Counted from the stretch's first letter, positions 17,588-27,724 are shown. The stretch is DNA of 64,000 nucleotides from Limoniibacter endophyticus (GCF_014652835.1 NZ_BMZO01000011.1:62001-126000); one strand, 5' to 3'. Numbers and translations: made by a program. Notes: generated by a model not told the origin, from the sequence alone.

Positions 17588-18298
17588 TCACGGCCTGATA
17601 TCACCCGACAGGATCGCGTGCGCGACAGCTTGCGTCGTCGTGGTTACCTCCATCTTTCGACGGATATTGCATAGATGGTTCTGAACCGTTCCTTCGGCGA
17701 TCGAAAGGATTTCCGAGGTTTCCCAGGCGGTCTTGCCGGAGGCCGCCCAGTGAAGAACTTCCCGCTCACGATTGGTCAGCGGTGCTTTCCCATCGCACCC
17801 CAGTCGGTCGAGGGCCATGTTCAGATAGGCGGTCATCATGACAAGGCCAAGTTCGGTTCGCGGACTGAAGTCGATCTTGTGCCGACTTGATACGGAGATC
17901 ACGTGACGGGATCCGACGTAAGGGATGACAGCACCATCCACCAGACCGTGTTCTCGGGCTTCTCCATTCAGACGGTGAACTGTCTTCGAGAAAGAACTCG
18001 CCCGACGGGCCACCTCCCATTCGAAAGGACGCGAGCGTAGAACAGCCCATTGTGCAACCGGGTCATGAAGGACATAACGCTGCGAAAGATAGCGTGCCTT
18101 CCACTCTTCCGGCCAGTTCGTCGCTATGATCAAGGGTTGCGCGGCGGTTCCGCACGTCTTGAGGCTAGAGATAATGTAGTGCTCGAAACCAAACCTGCGA
18201 ATACCGGCGCCGAATTCCGATATGGCCTGCTCTCGCGAGCTGAATGTGTTACTGCCGTCGATGAAATCGACTATATTTTTAATACCATGCAGTCCCAT
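17588..18298 (-). CDS. LuxR-family quorum-sensing type regulator (autoinducer-binding domain plus HTH)
   Basis: 236 residues. The N-terminal autoinducer-binding domain keeps the residues that contact acyl-homoserine lactones in the family: Trp in NWPEEW, Tyr and Asp-Pro in RYVLHDPVAQW, Trp in PFEWEV, and Gly in EHGLVDGAVIPYVG. The C-terminal HTH is LTNREREVLHWAASGKTAWETSEILSIAEGTVQNHLCNIRRKM (about 173-215). No luxI-type synthase is in the window, so it may be a solo. In Brucella, two LuxR-type proteins control virulence and surface genes. Which orthologue this is cannot be settled from the sequence. Confidence 0.88.
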   Translation of the reverse strand: MGLHGIKNIVDFIDGSNTFSSREQAISEFGAGIRRFGFEHYIISSLKTCGTAAQPLIIATNWPEEWKARYLSQRYVLHDPVAQWAVLRSRPFEWEVARRASSFSKTVHRLNGEAREHGLVDGAVIPYVGSRHVISVSSRHKIDFSPRTELGLVMMTAYLNMALDRLGCDGKAPLTNREREVLHWAASGKTAWETSEILSIAEGTVQNHLCNIRRKMEVTTTTQAVAHAILSGDIRP

Positions 18299-18305
18299 GT
18301 TGCCC

Positions 18306-18782
18306 CCAGTGCTGCGTGACGATATTAGATATAGCTACTCCGACAAGACGTTAATACTATAATATTACTTTCGTACTTATTCTTTATGCGTAACCAATAT
18401 GGCTTAAGACACACATAAAGTCATCTATAGATTTTTCCCTCTACTTTTCGAACCTGCTACTAAATTGAACTCTCAAGCAGCCCGAACAGAGCCAGTATAT
18501 ACGATTTTTCCTGCGTTGTTTATTACGCGATCGCGTACCATGATTTGGGTGTTTTTAGTGCCTGAATTCATGTTCTTCAGCGCGAACTATCTAATGTTTT
18601 CAGACAGTTCCAATTAACACACTGGGCCAAAACAGGGCAATGTCGCAAATGCGCCATGTTGCGTTGCACAATCAGCAAGGCTGCCATGCATTCTTATGTG
18701 TTTTTGACTAGGCCCGGCGTAGCTATATAGCGGCCATACAAAGAATAGAGCGAATAAAACGCACAAACGAGAGCCATACACG
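18306..18782. other. Long intergenic stretch, upstream of the DUF1127 gene
   Basis: About 480 AT-rich bases between the divergent LuxR and DUF1127 genes. It must carry both promoters. A minus-strand frame at 18614-18799 has a signal-peptide-like N-terminus but overlaps the DUF1127 start and has no supporting context. No repeat or RNA gene is evident. Confidence 0.4.
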
Positions 18783-18923
18783 ATGAACCTGATCCGCAAC
18801 TACCGTAATTGGCGCCGTTATCGCGACACCGTTAACGAGCTGAACCGTCTTTCGAACCGCGAGCTGAGCGACATCGGCATTGCCCGCAGCGATATTCCTT
18901 TCGTCGCACGCCGTTCGGTCTAA
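18783..18923 (+). CDS. DUF1127 family small protein
   Basis: 46 residues, MNLIRNYRNWRRYRDTVNEL followed by RLSNRELSDIGIARSDIPFVARR, the classic DUF1127 pattern (Arg-rich N-terminus and LSDIGI). Small DUF1127 proteins in Agrobacterium and Rhodobacter affect RNA turnover, carbon and phosphate metabolism. The gene is monocistronic, with a strong terminator at 19011. Confidence 0.88.
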   Translation: MNLIRNYRNWRRYRDTVNELNRLSNRELSDIGIARSDIPFVARRSV

Positions 18924-19010
18924 GAAATTTCGCGGAGCCGTTCCTCCTCCCCAGGCTCTGTGAATACGACCAGTATCTCCTCCTCCCGATCGCTGGTCGG
19001 ACCCAAACGA

Positions 19011-19047
19011 TACCCGCCGGACCTCCTCCCCCGGCGGGTATTGTTTT
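19011..19047 (+). terminator. Rho-independent terminator after the DUF1127 gene
   Basis: TACCCGCCGG and CCGGCGGGTA form a 10-base-pair stem with a 10-base loop, followed by TTGTTTT. It lies 88 bases after the stop. Confidence 0.75.
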
Positions 19048-19135
19048 ATGAAGATTTCACTCCCGCAACCCCGCAAACGGCAAAGCCGCCACACCCTACG
19101 ATGCAGCGGCTCAAAGCATGCGATCCTCCCCAGAA

Positions 19136-20416
19136 TCAGTCGGTCAGCGCCTGATCGATGTCGGCCTTCAGATCGGCCACATCCTCGATCCCTACCGAAA
19201 GACGAATGACGTCCGGACCTGCGCCTGCAGCGACTTTCTGCTCATCCGTCAACTGACGGTGCGTGGTCGATGCCGGATGAATGACGAGTGAGCGCGTGTC
19301 TCCAATGTTGGCGAGGTGCGAGAAAAGCTTGAGTTTTTCGACGAATTTCACACCAGCCTCAAATCCGCCCTTCACGCCGAATGTGAAGACGGCGCCCGCG
19401 CCCTTGGGCGAGTAGCGCTGTTGGAGCGCGTGGTTCGGATCATCCGGAAGTCCCGGATAGGAGACCCAGCTCACCTTCTCATGCGCTTTCAGATGTTGTG
19501 CGACGCCAAGCGCATTATCGCTATGGCGCTGAACACGTAGGCCGAGCGTTTCCACGCCGTTGAGGATCAGGAAGGCGTTGAACGGCGAAATTGCAGGTCC
19601 GAAATCACGCAAACCGACCACGCGTGCGGCATAAGCAAACGCGGCATTGCCAAATGCCTTGTGCAGGATGACGCCGCCATAATCCGGGCGCGGCTCGGAA
19701 AGGATCGGATAATTGTCGCTTTTCGACCAGTTGAAGGTCCCGGCATCGATGATGATGCCGCCCATCGAATTGCCATGGCCACCGATGAACTTGGTAAGCG
19801 AATGCAAAACAATATCCGCCCCATACTCGATGGGACGCAGGAGGTAAGGCGTGGCCAGCGTATTATCGACGATGAAGGGGAGGTCATGCTTGCGGGCAAT
19901 GGCCGAAATTGCTTCAAGATCGACGAATTCGCCATTCGGATTGGCAAGGCTCTCTACATAGATGGCGCGCGTGCGCTCGTCGATCTGACTTTCAAATTCC
20001 TCGGGATTGCGCGGCTCTGCCCATCGCACATGCCAGTCGAAACTCTTGAAGGCGTTGTTGAACTGATTGATGCTGCCGCCATAGAGCCGCCTCGAAGCAA
20101 TGAAATTGTCGCCAGGCCGCAGGATCGTGTGAAACGTCAGAAGCTGCGCGGCATGTCCGGAAGCAACAGCCACCGCCGCCGTGCCGCCTTCCAGTCCCGC
20201 AATACGTTCTTCGAGCACGCCCTGGGTTGGATTCATGATGCGAGTGTAGATATTGCCCGCCTCCTGAAGGCCAAACAGATTGCCCGCATGCTCCGTGTCG
20301 CGAAATACATAGGCCGTCGTCTGATAGATCGGCGTCGCGCGCGCGCCCGTTGCGGGATCAGGCTTTGCGCCTGCATGAATGGCCAATGTATCGAAGCCCG
20401 GGATTTTTTCTGACAT
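19136..20416 (-). CDS. metY: O-acetylhomoserine sulfhydrylase / aminocarboxypropyltransferase
   Basis: 426-residue PLP enzyme of the Cys/Met metabolism family. It starts FDTLAIHAGAKPDPATGARATPIYQTTAYVF, the MetY hallmark, and has the lysine-containing PLP site HSLTKFIGGHGNSMGG (about 205-220) and YTRIMNPTQGVLEERIAGLEGG. It forms homocysteine from O-acetylhomoserine and sulfide, and can also make cysteine from O-acetylserine. It is the third gene in a leftward run with the CoA-binding protein and the enoyl-CoA-hydratase-like gene, a pairing of MetY with a YccU-type CoA-binding protein. Confidence 0.93.
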   Translation of the reverse strand: MSEKIPGFDTLAIHAGAKPDPATGARATPIYQTTAYVFRDTEHAGNLFGLQEAGNIYTRIMNPTQGVLEERIAGLEGGTAAVAVASGHAAQLLTFHTILRPGDNFIASRRLYGGSINQFNNAFKSFDWHVRWAEPRNPEEFESQIDERTRAIYVESLANPNGEFVDLEAISAIARKHDLPFIVDNTLATPYLLRPIEYGADIVLHSLTKFIGGHGNSMGGIIIDAGTFNWSKSDNYPILSEPRPDYGGVILHKAFGNAAFAYAARVVGLRDFGPAISPFNAFLILNGVETLGLRVQRHSDNALGVAQHLKAHEKVSWVSYPGLPDDPNHALQQRYSPKGAGAVFTFGVKGGFEAGVKFVEKLKLFSHLANIGDTRSLVIHPASTTHRQLTDEQKVAAGAGPDVIRLSVGIEDVADLKADIDQALTD

Positions 20417-20538
20417 GCTCTCTCCTCACCTTACTCTTGGCGCACAAGCGCCGGGATCCTGAACAGGCGCAAGATGCCCCGCCCCTGAACGCTTGATAAG
20501 AAATTTTGTTCTCCGCAACGGCGTATTTGCGAACGGGA

Positions 20539-20979
20539 TTACCCTATTCGATCAAGACCAAGGCGCGGCGTCTCGATTGCCGGGCAGCGGTTCATCACCA
20601 CCTTGATCCCGGCCCTTTCCGCCGCGCTTGCAGCCGCGTCGTCACGCACGCCAAGCTGCGTCCAGATCACCTTCGGCCTGGTTCCAAGTGCCAAGGCTTC
20701 ATCGACGACGCTCTGCATGGCAGCCGACTCGCGAAACACGTCGATCATGTCAATCGGCACGGGTACATCAGCCAGGGAGGCGATGATCGTTCTGCCCGCG
20801 ATTTCCTTGCCGGCCTGCCCCGGATTGATCGGATAGACCTCGTAACCACGCGATACGAGAAAGCGTGTCACGCCGTGGCTGGGGCGTTCCGGCTTGATCG
20901 AGGCGCCGACGACGGCAATTGTGCGCGCGGAGCGGAGAATGTCACGGATATACTCGTCGGAATAATTATCGTGGTTCAT
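20539..20979 (-). CDS. CoA-binding domain protein (YccU-like)
   Basis: 146-residue Rossmann-fold protein of the CoA_binding_2 family: RTIAVVGASIKPERPSHGVTRFLVSRGYEVYPINPGQAGKEIAG (about 17-60) is the nucleotide/CoA-binding part, and PKVIWTQLGVRDDAAASAAERAGIKVVMNRCPAIE the C-terminal half. Function in bacteria is unclear. Only three bases separate it from the enoyl-CoA-hydratase-like stop codon, so it is cotranscribed. Confidence 0.85.
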   Translation of the reverse strand: MNHDNYSDEYIRDILRSARTIAVVGASIKPERPSHGVTRFLVSRGYEVYPINPGQAGKEIAGRTIIASLADVPVPIDMIDVFRESAAMQSVVDEALALGTRPKVIWTQLGVRDDAAASAAERAGIKVVMNRCPAIETPRLGLDRIG

Positions 20980-20982
20980 GGC

Positions 20983-21795
20983 TCATGAATCCTTCCAATG
21001 CGGATGACGCTTTTCGATGAAGGCTGAAATTCCTTCGCACGCATCGTCGTAGAGCATATTCTCCACCATGATCCCGGCAGTATAATCATATGCCTCCGCC
21101 AGGCCCATCTCTGCCTGGAGATAGAAGGCTTCCTTGCCGGTCTTCAGTGTGCGCGCGGATTTCGAAGCGATCCTGACGGCAAGAGCGCTCGCCTCGGCAC
21201 GCAGCTTATCAAGCGGCACGACTCTGTTGACGAGGCCGATACGCAGGGCATCCTGGGCCGAAACCGTATCTCCGGTCACAAGCATCTCCATCGCGTGCTT
21301 GCGTCCGACATTGCGCGAAAGCGCCACCATCGGCGTCGAGCAGAAAAGCCCTATATTCACACCCGGTGTGCAGAAGCCGGCATTATCCGCGGCGACGGCG
21401 AGATCGCAGCTCGCTACAAGCTGGCATCCGGCAGCCGTGGCCAGCGCATGGACCTCTGCGATGATGATTTTCGGATGACGGATGATCTGCTGCATGAGTG
21501 TTGCGCAATATCCCATTGTCTTTGAAAAGAAATCGCGTCCACCGTCTTCATCGCTCCGATGTGCCGTCATCTCCTTCAGATCATGTCCCGCGCAGAAGAC
21601 CTTGCCTTCCGCCGCGAGAATAATGACACGCACCTCGGCACTTTCGGCCGCCGCAACCAGCGCATCCGAAAGCTCGGCCATCATGGCGATGGAAAGCGCA
21701 TTGGCTGGCGGCGCGGCGAGTTTCAAGCGCAGAACGCCGTTTTCCAGCTCCTGCTTGACCCGCGTGCCAACCACCGTCTCGACCGGACTATCCAT
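20983..21795 (-). CDS. Enoyl-CoA hydratase/isomerase family protein (ECHDC3-like)
   Basis: 270-residue crotonase-fold protein. The oxyanion-hole segments are FCAGHDLKEMTAHR (about 76-89) and HALATAAGCQLVASCDLAVAADNAGFCTPGVNIGLFC (about 125-161). The usual catalytic Glu of hydratases in the ...GGGxEL... region is replaced (AAGCQL), as in the ECHDC3 group, so it may not be a canonical hydratase. The start at 21795 follows GGGAGGAG; a hydrophobic longer form to 21849 is unlikely. Confidence 0.85.
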   Translation of the reverse strand: MDSPVETVVGTRVKQELENGVLRLKLAAPPANALSIAMMAELSDALVAAAESAEVRVIILAAEGKVFCAGHDLKEMTAHRSDEDGGRDFFSKTMGYCATLMQQIIRHPKIIIAEVHALATAAGCQLVASCDLAVAADNAGFCTPGVNIGLFCSTPMVALSRNVGRKHAMEMLVTGDTVSAQDALRIGLVNRVVPLDKLRAEASALAVRIASKSARTLKTGKEAFYLQAEMGLAEAYDYTAGIMVENMLYDDACEGISAFIEKRHPHWKDS

Positions 21796-21924
21796 GCCAA
21801 CTCCTCCCTTTCGATAAAAGAAGACTAGCACCGGAAAGAAACAGATCAACGATCACGGTCTTCAACGCCGACCTATCCAATGCTACGCATGCAAGGATAT
21901 GTAAGGATATGTAAGGGGGGACCT

Positions 21925-22389
21925 ATGCCGCATCATACCGACTTGCAGCCGCGACTTTCGATCGCAGACGTAAATTTGCTGCTCCATCGCGAATATCCGC
22001 AACTTGCGAACGGCTTTGAAAGCTTGCGCGCCGAAACGCTGGGCGACGGCACCGCGCTCGTGACCATGGAGGCGGATGAGCGCCACCTGCGCCCCGGCAA
22101 TACGATTTCCGGCCCGACTCTGTTTACGCTTGCCGATGTGGCGGCTTATATCTGTATCCTGGCCTTCGGTGGACCGGATACGCTATCGGTAACCACCAAT
22201 CTCAATATCAATTTCATGCGCAAGGCCGCAGCCGGAAAATTGTGCGCGCATACGCGCATCCTGAAGCTCGGGAAGAGCCTCATGGTCTTTGACTGCGATC
22301 TCGTCGGACCGGATGGGAAGACCGCTGCCCACGCCACGGGCACCTATTCAATCCCGCCAACGCCTGCTCTCCCCGCGTCATCACGCTAG
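21925..22389 (+). CDS. PaaI-type hotdog thioesterase
   Basis: 154 residues with the hotdog-fold pattern HLRPGNTISGPTLFTLADVAAYICILAFGG (about 50-80), VTTNLNINFMRKAAAGKLCAHTRILKLGKSL and a closing beta strand. Such proteins hydrolyse acyl-CoA thioesters; the substrate is unknown. GGGGGG precedes the ATG at 21925. A short direct repeat (AGGATATGTA twice, 21894-21913) lies in the leader. It is divergent from the enoyl-CoA-hydratase-like gene and followed by the cyclase gene. Confidence 0.85.
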   Translation: MPHHTDLQPRLSIADVNLLLHREYPQLANGFESLRAETLGDGTALVTMEADERHLRPGNTISGPTLFTLADVAAYICILAFGGPDTLSVTTNLNINFMRKAAAGKLCAHTRILKLGKSLMVFDCDLVGPDGKTAAHATGTYSIPPTPALPASSR

Positions 22390-22454
22390 ATCTGGCCTCT
22401 CTGGCGATAAGATTCGATAAAGCGCTTCATTTGCTGCTTGCGAAAGGACTTTTC

Positions 22455-23231
22455 ATGGTTCGTTTTATCGATCTTTCCGTTGCCATAGATAACGACACCC
22501 CTGCCGATCCGCCTATCCAGAAACCTGTGATCGAATATTTCGATCACAGCCAGAGTCTTGGCCAGCTCCTGCCCTTCTTTCCCGGACTTGATGCGGCACA
22601 CCTGCCGGATGGAAAGGGCTGGGCTGTCGAGAAAATTATGTTAACGACGCATAATGGGACGCATCTGGACGCGCCCTGGCATTACCATCCCACCATGGAG
22701 GACGGTATGCGGGCGACAACAATCGATGAAATACCGCTTGAGTGGTGCTTTCAGAAGGGTGTGAAGCTGGATTTCCGCCACCTGGAAGACGGCTATGTGG
22801 TTACGGCACAGGACGTCGAAAACGAGCTGCGACGGATCGGACACATGCTCTCACCACTCGACATCGTGCTCATCAACACTGCCGCAGCGGCACATTACGG
22901 CGAGCCAGACTATATTCACCGCGGATGTGGCATGGGGCGTGAGGCAACGCTCTATCTGCTGAATCGCGGTGTCCGGGTGGCCGGCACCGATGCGTGGAGC
23001 TGGGACGCTCCATTCCTGCACACGGCACGCCGGTTCGCGGAAACAAACGACGCCTCGATTATCTGGGAAGGACACAAGGCCGGTCGCTTCAAGGCCTATT
23101 GCCACATGGAGAAATTGTGCAATCTCGACCTGCTCCCCAGCGCAGGTTTTACCGTTTCGTGCTTTCCGGTGAAGATAAAGGCTGCTTCGGCTGGATGGAT
23201 TCGCGCCGTCGCTATCCTCGATGATCAATAA
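22455..23231 (+). CDS. Cyclase family protein (kynurenine formamidase-like metal hydrolase)
   Basis: 258 residues with the family metal-binding motif THNGTHLDAPWHY (about 62-74, HxGTHxDxPxH type). Flanking parts include IDLSVAIDNDTPADPPIQKP at the N-terminus and GTDAWSWDAPFLHTARRF in the second half. Members hydrolyse formyl-amides, isatin or act as cyclases on aromatic polyketide intermediates; specificity cannot be assigned. The start at 22455 follows AAAGGA. Confidence 0.85.
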   Translation: MVRFIDLSVAIDNDTPADPPIQKPVIEYFDHSQSLGQLLPFFPGLDAAHLPDGKGWAVEKIMLTTHNGTHLDAPWHYHPTMEDGMRATTIDEIPLEWCFQKGVKLDFRHLEDGYVVTAQDVENELRRIGHMLSPLDIVLINTAAAAHYGEPDYIHRGCGMGREATLYLLNRGVRVAGTDAWSWDAPFLHTARRFAETNDASIIWEGHKAGRFKAYCHMEKLCNLDLLPSAGFTVSCFPVKIKAASAGWIRAVAILDDQ

Positions 23232-23452
23232 TAATTGCGGTATTCCTATACCATATTATCAAGCCGTTGATTTCATTGATTTATTTTATAACTAGATAGT
23301 TTCAAGCGCTTGACGCCCTGTTTCTTTTTATCTATAGACTGCGCCGGACGCTGGAATGATATCCGTCGTTCTTTTTGTTGGCGCGAAAGCTGCCAATACA
23401 AGCAACAAGAAATGCCTTCCATCGAGGAAGGTCTTTTGAAAGAGCACGAACC

Positions 23453-23917
23453 ATGAAAACTTTTTCGCAGAAGCCTGCAGAAGTTGAGAAGAAGTGGGTG
23501 CTGATCGACGCCGAAGGTCTCGTCGTTGGTCGTCTAGCAACCCTCGTCGCCAACCGTCTGCGCGGCAAGCATAAGCCGACCTTCACCCCCCACGTCGACG
23601 ATGGCGACAATGTCATCATCATCAACGCCGACAAGGTCGAGCTGACCGGCAAGAAGTACACCGACAAGGTTTACTACTGGCACACCGGCCACCCGGGCGG
23701 CATCAAGGAGCGCACCGCTCGCCAGATTCTCGAGGGTCGCTTCCCGGAGCGTGTTCTTGAAAAGGCTATCGAGCGCATGATCCCGCGCGGTCCTCTCGGC
23801 CGTCGCCAGATGAAGAACCTCCGCGTCTATGCCGGCGCAGAGCATCCGCATGAAGCACAGCAGCCTACGACGCTTGATGTCGGCGCGCTGAACGCCAAGA
23901 ACAAGAGGGTCAAATAA
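23453..23917 (+). CDS. rplM: 50S ribosomal protein L13
   Basis: 154 residues, [21 protein letters not shown] at the N-terminus and the L13 signature region [27 protein letters not shown] (about 101-127). Paired with rpsI two bases downstream, the universal L13-S9 operon. A 220-base gap upstream holds the operon promoter and leader. Confidence 0.97.
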   Translation: MKTFSQKPAEVEKKWVLIDAEGLVVGRLATLVANRLRGKHKPTFTPHVDDGDNVIIINADKVELTGKKYTDKVYYWHTGHPGGIKERTARQILEGRFPERVLEKAIERMIPRGPLGRRQMKNLRVYAGAEHPHEAQQPTTLDVGALNAKNKRVK

Positions 23918-23919
23918 TC

Positions 23920-24399
23920 ATGGCTGAGCTCAACTCGCTCGCAGATCTCGGCTCCGCAGTCGAAGCCAAGGAAGTCGAAGCCGCTCCGGTTCACGTCCAG
24001 AAGCTCGACAAGCAGGGCCGCGCCTATGCTACCGGCAAGCGCAAGGACGCCATTGCACGCGTCTGGGTCAAGCCGGGCTCCGGCAAGATCATCATCAACA
24101 AGAAGGAATACAACGCCTACTTCGCGCGTCCGGTCCTTCAGATGATCCTGCAGCAGCCGCTGGTCGCTGCCAACCGCTCCGGCCAGTTCGACATCATCGC
24201 CACTGTTGCTGGCGGCGGTCTCTCGGGCCAGGCTGGTGCCGTTCGTCACGGTATCTCCAAGGCGCTGACCTATTATGAACCCGCTCTGCGCGGCGTTCTC
24301 AAGAAGGGCGGCTTCCTGACCCGCGACAGCCGTGTCGTTGAACGTAAGAAGTACGGTAAAGCCAAGGCTCGCCGCTCCTTCCAGTTCTCGAAGCGCTAA
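23920..24399 (+). CDS. rpsI: 30S ribosomal protein S9
   Basis: 159 residues. An alphaproteobacterial N-terminal extension ([20 protein letters not shown]) precedes the conserved core [43 protein letters not shown] and the C-terminal [11 protein letters not shown] whose terminal Lys-Arg reaches the ribosomal P site. Translated directly after rplM and followed by a strong terminator. Confidence 0.97.
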   Translation: MAELNSLADLGSAVEAKEVEAAPVHVQKLDKQGRAYATGKRKDAIARVWVKPGSGKIIINKKEYNAYFARPVLQMILQQPLVAANRSGQFDIIATVAGGGLSGQAGAVRHGISKALTYYEPALRGVLKKGGFLTRDSRVVERKKYGKAKARRSFQFSKR

Positions 24400-24420
24400 T
24401 CGCTTCTGTCACACTCTTCG

Positions 24421-24447
24421 AAAAGGCGGGCTTCGGTCCGCCTTTTT
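24421..24447 (+). terminator. Rho-independent terminator of the rplM-rpsI operon
   Basis: AAGGCGG and CCGCCTT pair around a GCTTCGGT loop, followed by a TTT tract; it lies 22 bases after the rpsI stop. Confidence 0.85.
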
Positions 24448-24504
24448 CGTTATTGTATCCCGCAGCATTTGCTTTACCGCTGTAAAACCTGCGGGAGAAA
24501 AGAA

Positions 24505-25461
24505 ATGCCATCGACCTCGATCGACAATGCCTTCGTCCCCGGCCCGATTACCGGCGCCGCCAGTGATCCGACCTACGCGGGCGCACTGTCCTTCATGCGA
24601 CGCAAGTTTTCGAAGCGCGTCGCAGGCGCCGACGTCATCATCTGGGGCATCCCATTCGACAGCGCCGTCTCCAACCGACCCGGCGCGCGTTTCGGCCCTC
24701 AAGCCATGCGGCGCGCCTCCACAATCTTCGACAATGATCCGCAATATCCGTTCGAGCGGGATCTGTTCGACAAGCTAGCCGTGATCGATTATGGCGACTT
24801 TCTCCATGATTACGGCTATCCCAACCGCGTGCCTCGCCTGGTCGAGAAGGAAGCAGCAAAGCTGCTGCGCACCGACGCTCTTCTCATCTCCCTCGGCGGC
24901 GACCATTCCGTCACATATCCCCTTCTCAAGGCGCATGCCGCGCGCCACGGGCCGTTGGCACTGGTGCATTTCGATGCGCATCAGGATACATGGCCTGACG
25001 ATGGCAAGCGTGTCGATCATGGTTCCTTTGTCACGCGTGCCGTACGCGAAGGGCTGATCGTCCCGGATTACTCGATCCAGATCGGCATTCGTACCCACGC
25101 GCCGGAAAGCCACGGAATCAGGATCGTGCACGGCTACGAGTTGGAAGACATGACGGTTGCCGAGATTGCCACGGCGATTGAACGGCGCGTCGATGGTCGT
25201 CAGGCCTATATCACCTTCGACATAGATTGCCTCGATCCTGCATTTGCACCAGGCACAGGCACGCCGGTTGCAGGCGGCCCCTCCAGCGCAAAGATGCTTG
25301 GCGTGTTGCGCAGGCTCACCCATCTGCATATTGTCGGCGCGGACATTGTCGAGGTCTCACCGCCCTACGACCACGCCGATATCACGGCAATCGCCGGTGC
25401 AACGGTTGCAATGCATTATCTGGGTCTGGCCGCAGAACGAAAGGTACGCAGGAAGCCCTGA
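24505..25461 (+). CDS. speB: Agmatinase (arginase/ureohydrolase family)
   Basis: 318-residue binuclear manganese enzyme. Metal ligands appear in LGGDHSVTYP (about 131-140), VHFDAHQDTW (about 154-163) and FDIDCLDPAFAPGTGTPVAGG (about 239-259). The DHSVTYP/PGTGTP combination is typical of agmatinases making putrescine and urea, though guanidinobutyrase-type activity is possible in this family. The ATG at 24505 follows GGGAGAAAAG. Same direction as argC downstream. Confidence 0.88.
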   Translation: MPSTSIDNAFVPGPITGAASDPTYAGALSFMRRKFSKRVAGADVIIWGIPFDSAVSNRPGARFGPQAMRRASTIFDNDPQYPFERDLFDKLAVIDYGDFLHDYGYPNRVPRLVEKEAAKLLRTDALLISLGGDHSVTYPLLKAHAARHGPLALVHFDAHQDTWPDDGKRVDHGSFVTRAVREGLIVPDYSIQIGIRTHAPESHGIRIVHGYELEDMTVAEIATAIERRVDGRQAYITFDIDCLDPAFAPGTGTPVAGGPSSAKMLGVLRRLTHLHIVGADIVEVSPPYDHADITAIAGATVAMHYLGLAAERKVRRKP

Positions 25462-25530
25462 TTGCCGCTGGAAATTGCGCAGCTTCCCCAGTATGACCTG
25501 TTAACGGTTCAGAGAAATATAGGACAAGAC

Positions 25531-26472
25531 ATGAGCGCGAAAATTTTCATCGACGGCGAACACGGAACCACGGGCCTGCAGATTCGCACACGTCTTGCCG
25601 CGCGCGATGATATCGAAGTCCTGTCCATTCCTCATGCCGAACGTCATAACAGGGCCATGCGCGAAGATCTGCTGAATTCAGCGGACGTCGCCATTCTCTG
25701 TCTGCCGGACGATGCCTCGCGCGAGGCGGTCGGCATGCTTTCCGGCAACAGCCGTACCAAAGTGATCGACACCTCGACCGCCTATCGTATCAATGCAGAT
25801 TGGGTCTATGGGTTTGCCGAAATGGAAAGGTCGCAGGCCGGGCGCATTGCAGACGCCCGCTACGTGTCCAATCCCGGTTGCTACCCGACCGGCGCAATCG
25901 CTTTGCTGCGCCCGCTGGTACTGGCGGATATTCTGAATGCCGACTATCCGGTCAGCGTCAATGCCGTCTCAGGCTATACCGGAGGAGGCAAGCAGATGAT
26001 CGCGCAGATGGAAGATACGACCCGCGAGGACGCAATCAGCGCCCCGCATTTTCTGTATGGCCTGACGCTCAAGCACAAGCACGTGCCGGAAATGCGTCAG
26101 CATGGCCTGCTGGCAAAAGATCCGATCTTCGCGCCCAGTGTTGGAAGGTTCGACCAGGGTATGCTGGTCCAGGTGCCGCTGCATCTCGACGCCCTGTCCG
26201 GTCGCCCCTCGCTTGCGAAGGTGCATGAAGCGCTCACCGCCCATTATGCTGGACAGGACATCGTCGAAGTCGTTCCGCTTGAAACCAGCTCCACCCTGGC
26301 GCGCGTCGACCCTACTGAGTTGCGCAATTCCAACCGCCTGAAGATTTACGTTTTCGGCACGGAGGGCACCGGGCTCGTCAATCTCGTCGCCTCCCTCGAC
26401 AATCTGGGCAAAGGCGCTTCGGGTGCCGCCGTGCAGAACATGGATCTGATGATCGGTCGTACCAAGGGGTGA
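25531..26472 (+). CDS. argC: N-acetyl-gamma-glutamyl-phosphate reductase (type 2)
   Basis: 313 residues. It starts [20 protein letters not shown], the short type 2 ArgC form, with catalytic Cys in [16 protein letters not shown] (about 111-126) and the dimerisation/substrate part [13 protein letters not shown] (about 150-162). It reduces N-acetylglutamyl phosphate to the semialdehyde in arginine biosynthesis. In Rhizobiales argC often stands near rpsI, as here. The link with agmatinase is thematic (arginine metabolism). Confidence 0.93.
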   Translation: MSAKIFIDGEHGTTGLQIRTRLAARDDIEVLSIPHAERHNRAMREDLLNSADVAILCLPDDASREAVGMLSGNSRTKVIDTSTAYRINADWVYGFAEMERSQAGRIADARYVSNPGCYPTGAIALLRPLVLADILNADYPVSVNAVSGYTGGGKQMIAQMEDTTREDAISAPHFLYGLTLKHKHVPEMRQHGLLAKDPIFAPSVGRFDQGMLVQVPLHLDALSGRPSLAKVHEALTAHYAGQDIVEVVPLETSSTLARVDPTELRNSNRLKIYVFGTEGTGLVNLVASLDNLGKGASGAAVQNMDLMIGRTKG

Positions 26473-26623
26473 AGCCGCGGATAGCCGCGACAGGAGCGCC
26501 ATTCCCACTTATCCCCGCATGCATACGTGCCTCTCCGCGAGCTGGCATACCGGGGATGTACATGCCGGAAGAGGAACGCAAGCCTGCGCGTCGCGCAGAC
26601 AATCCCCCTCTTCCGCTCGGCCT

Positions 26624-27724
26624 TTATCGCGCCAGCTTGATCTGCGTTTCCAGCGGATAAGGCCCCTTGGTACCGCGCCAGTGCGCCACTGCGAAGGCCA
26701 GCACGACAAGCGCCATTGCCTGATGAGCCAGGGCCGTATGGATTTGCACGTGTGTGAGCAGCGTCGCAATTCCAACAATCGCCTGGATCAACACCAGGTG
26801 GAAAAGCAGCAGCGCGCGACGTGCATGCGTCGAACCTGGATCGGCGCGGCGAGCGGCGACCATGTGCCAAAGCGCGACGAAGAAGATCAGATAGGCACCG
26901 GTGCGGTGCACGAACTGCACCGTCTTCACATTCTCAAAGAAATTCACCCACCAGGGACTCTGGATCAGCAGATCCGAAGGAATGAGCGCACTGTCCATCA
27001 ACGGCCAGGTATTGAAGGTGTAGCCTGCATTCAGACCGGCAACTAGTCCGCCCAGGTAGATCTGAAAGAGCACGAGCGCGACCAGCCAACCAGCCGCCTT
27101 GCGCGTCTGCGCTGATGCGGGATCAGCATGGTGCGGAGCAATGCCGCGCGCCACATACATGATCGCCGCAAAGATGACGCAGGCGAGCGTCAGATGCGTG
27201 GCCAGACGGTACTGCGATACGTCCGTGCGCTCAACGAGCCCAGACGCCACCATCCACCAGCCAACGGCACCTTGCAGCCCGCCAAGGGCCAGAAGCACCA
27301 AAAGCCGTGGTTTCAACGCTTTTTCGATACGGCCGGTGAACCAGAACCAGGCGAGCGGAAGCGCGAAGAGAACGCCGAGTGCTCGCGCCAGGAAGCGATG
27401 TGCCCATTCCCACCAGAAGATAGTTTTGAACTCTTCGAGGGACATGCCCTTGTTGATCTGCTGATACTGCGGGATCTGGCGATATTTTTCGAATTCTTCC
27501 TGCCATTCCGCGCCATTGAGTGGCGGGACGACGCCATGGATGGGTTTCCATTCCGTGATTGAAAGACCCGATTCGGTAAGGCGCGTAGCGCCGCCGACGA
27601 CGACAAGCGAGAAAAGAACGAGAAGGACGAGATAGAGCCACCAGCGCAGCGCCGTTCGATTTTTCTCTTCTCTCCTCTGCAGGGAGATCGGGTCGATCGT
27701 GCTATCTTCTGCCAAAATGCTCAT
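26624..27724 (-). CDS. ctaA: Heme A synthase (COX15/CtaA family)
   Basis: 366-residue membrane enzyme with about eight transmembrane helices that oxidises the C8 methyl of heme O to make heme A for cytochrome oxidase. Motifs include [30 protein letters not shown] (about 35-64), [39 protein letters not shown] (about 68-106) and conserved His in [18 protein letters not shown] and LAHQAMAL. The start is uncertain: 27724 (MSILAED) gives the usual family length; upstream ATGs at 27757/27760 are in frame with no better binding site. Confidence 0.93.
   Translation of the reverse strand: MSILAEDSTIDPISLQRREEKNRTALRWWLYLVLLVLFSLVVVGGATRLTESGLSITEWKPIHGVVPPLNGAEWQEEFEKYRQIPQYQQINKGMSLEEFKTIFWWEWAHRFLARALGVLFALPLAWFWFTGRIEKALKPRLLVLLALGGLQGAVGWWMVASGLVERTDVSQYRLATHLTLACVIFAAIMYVARGIAPHHADPASAQTRKAAGWLVALVLFQIYLGGLVAGLNAGYTFNTWPLMDSALIPSDLLIQSPWWVNFFENVKTVQFVHRTGAYLIFFVALWHMVAARRADPGSTHARRALLLFHLVLIQAIVGIATLLTHVQIHTALAHQAMALVVLAFAVAHWRGTKGPYPLETQIKLAR

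Noticed and set aside
18614-18799. Minus-strand frame with a signal-peptide-like start
   Set aside because: It overlaps the DUF1127 start and promoter and has no ribosome binding site or context.
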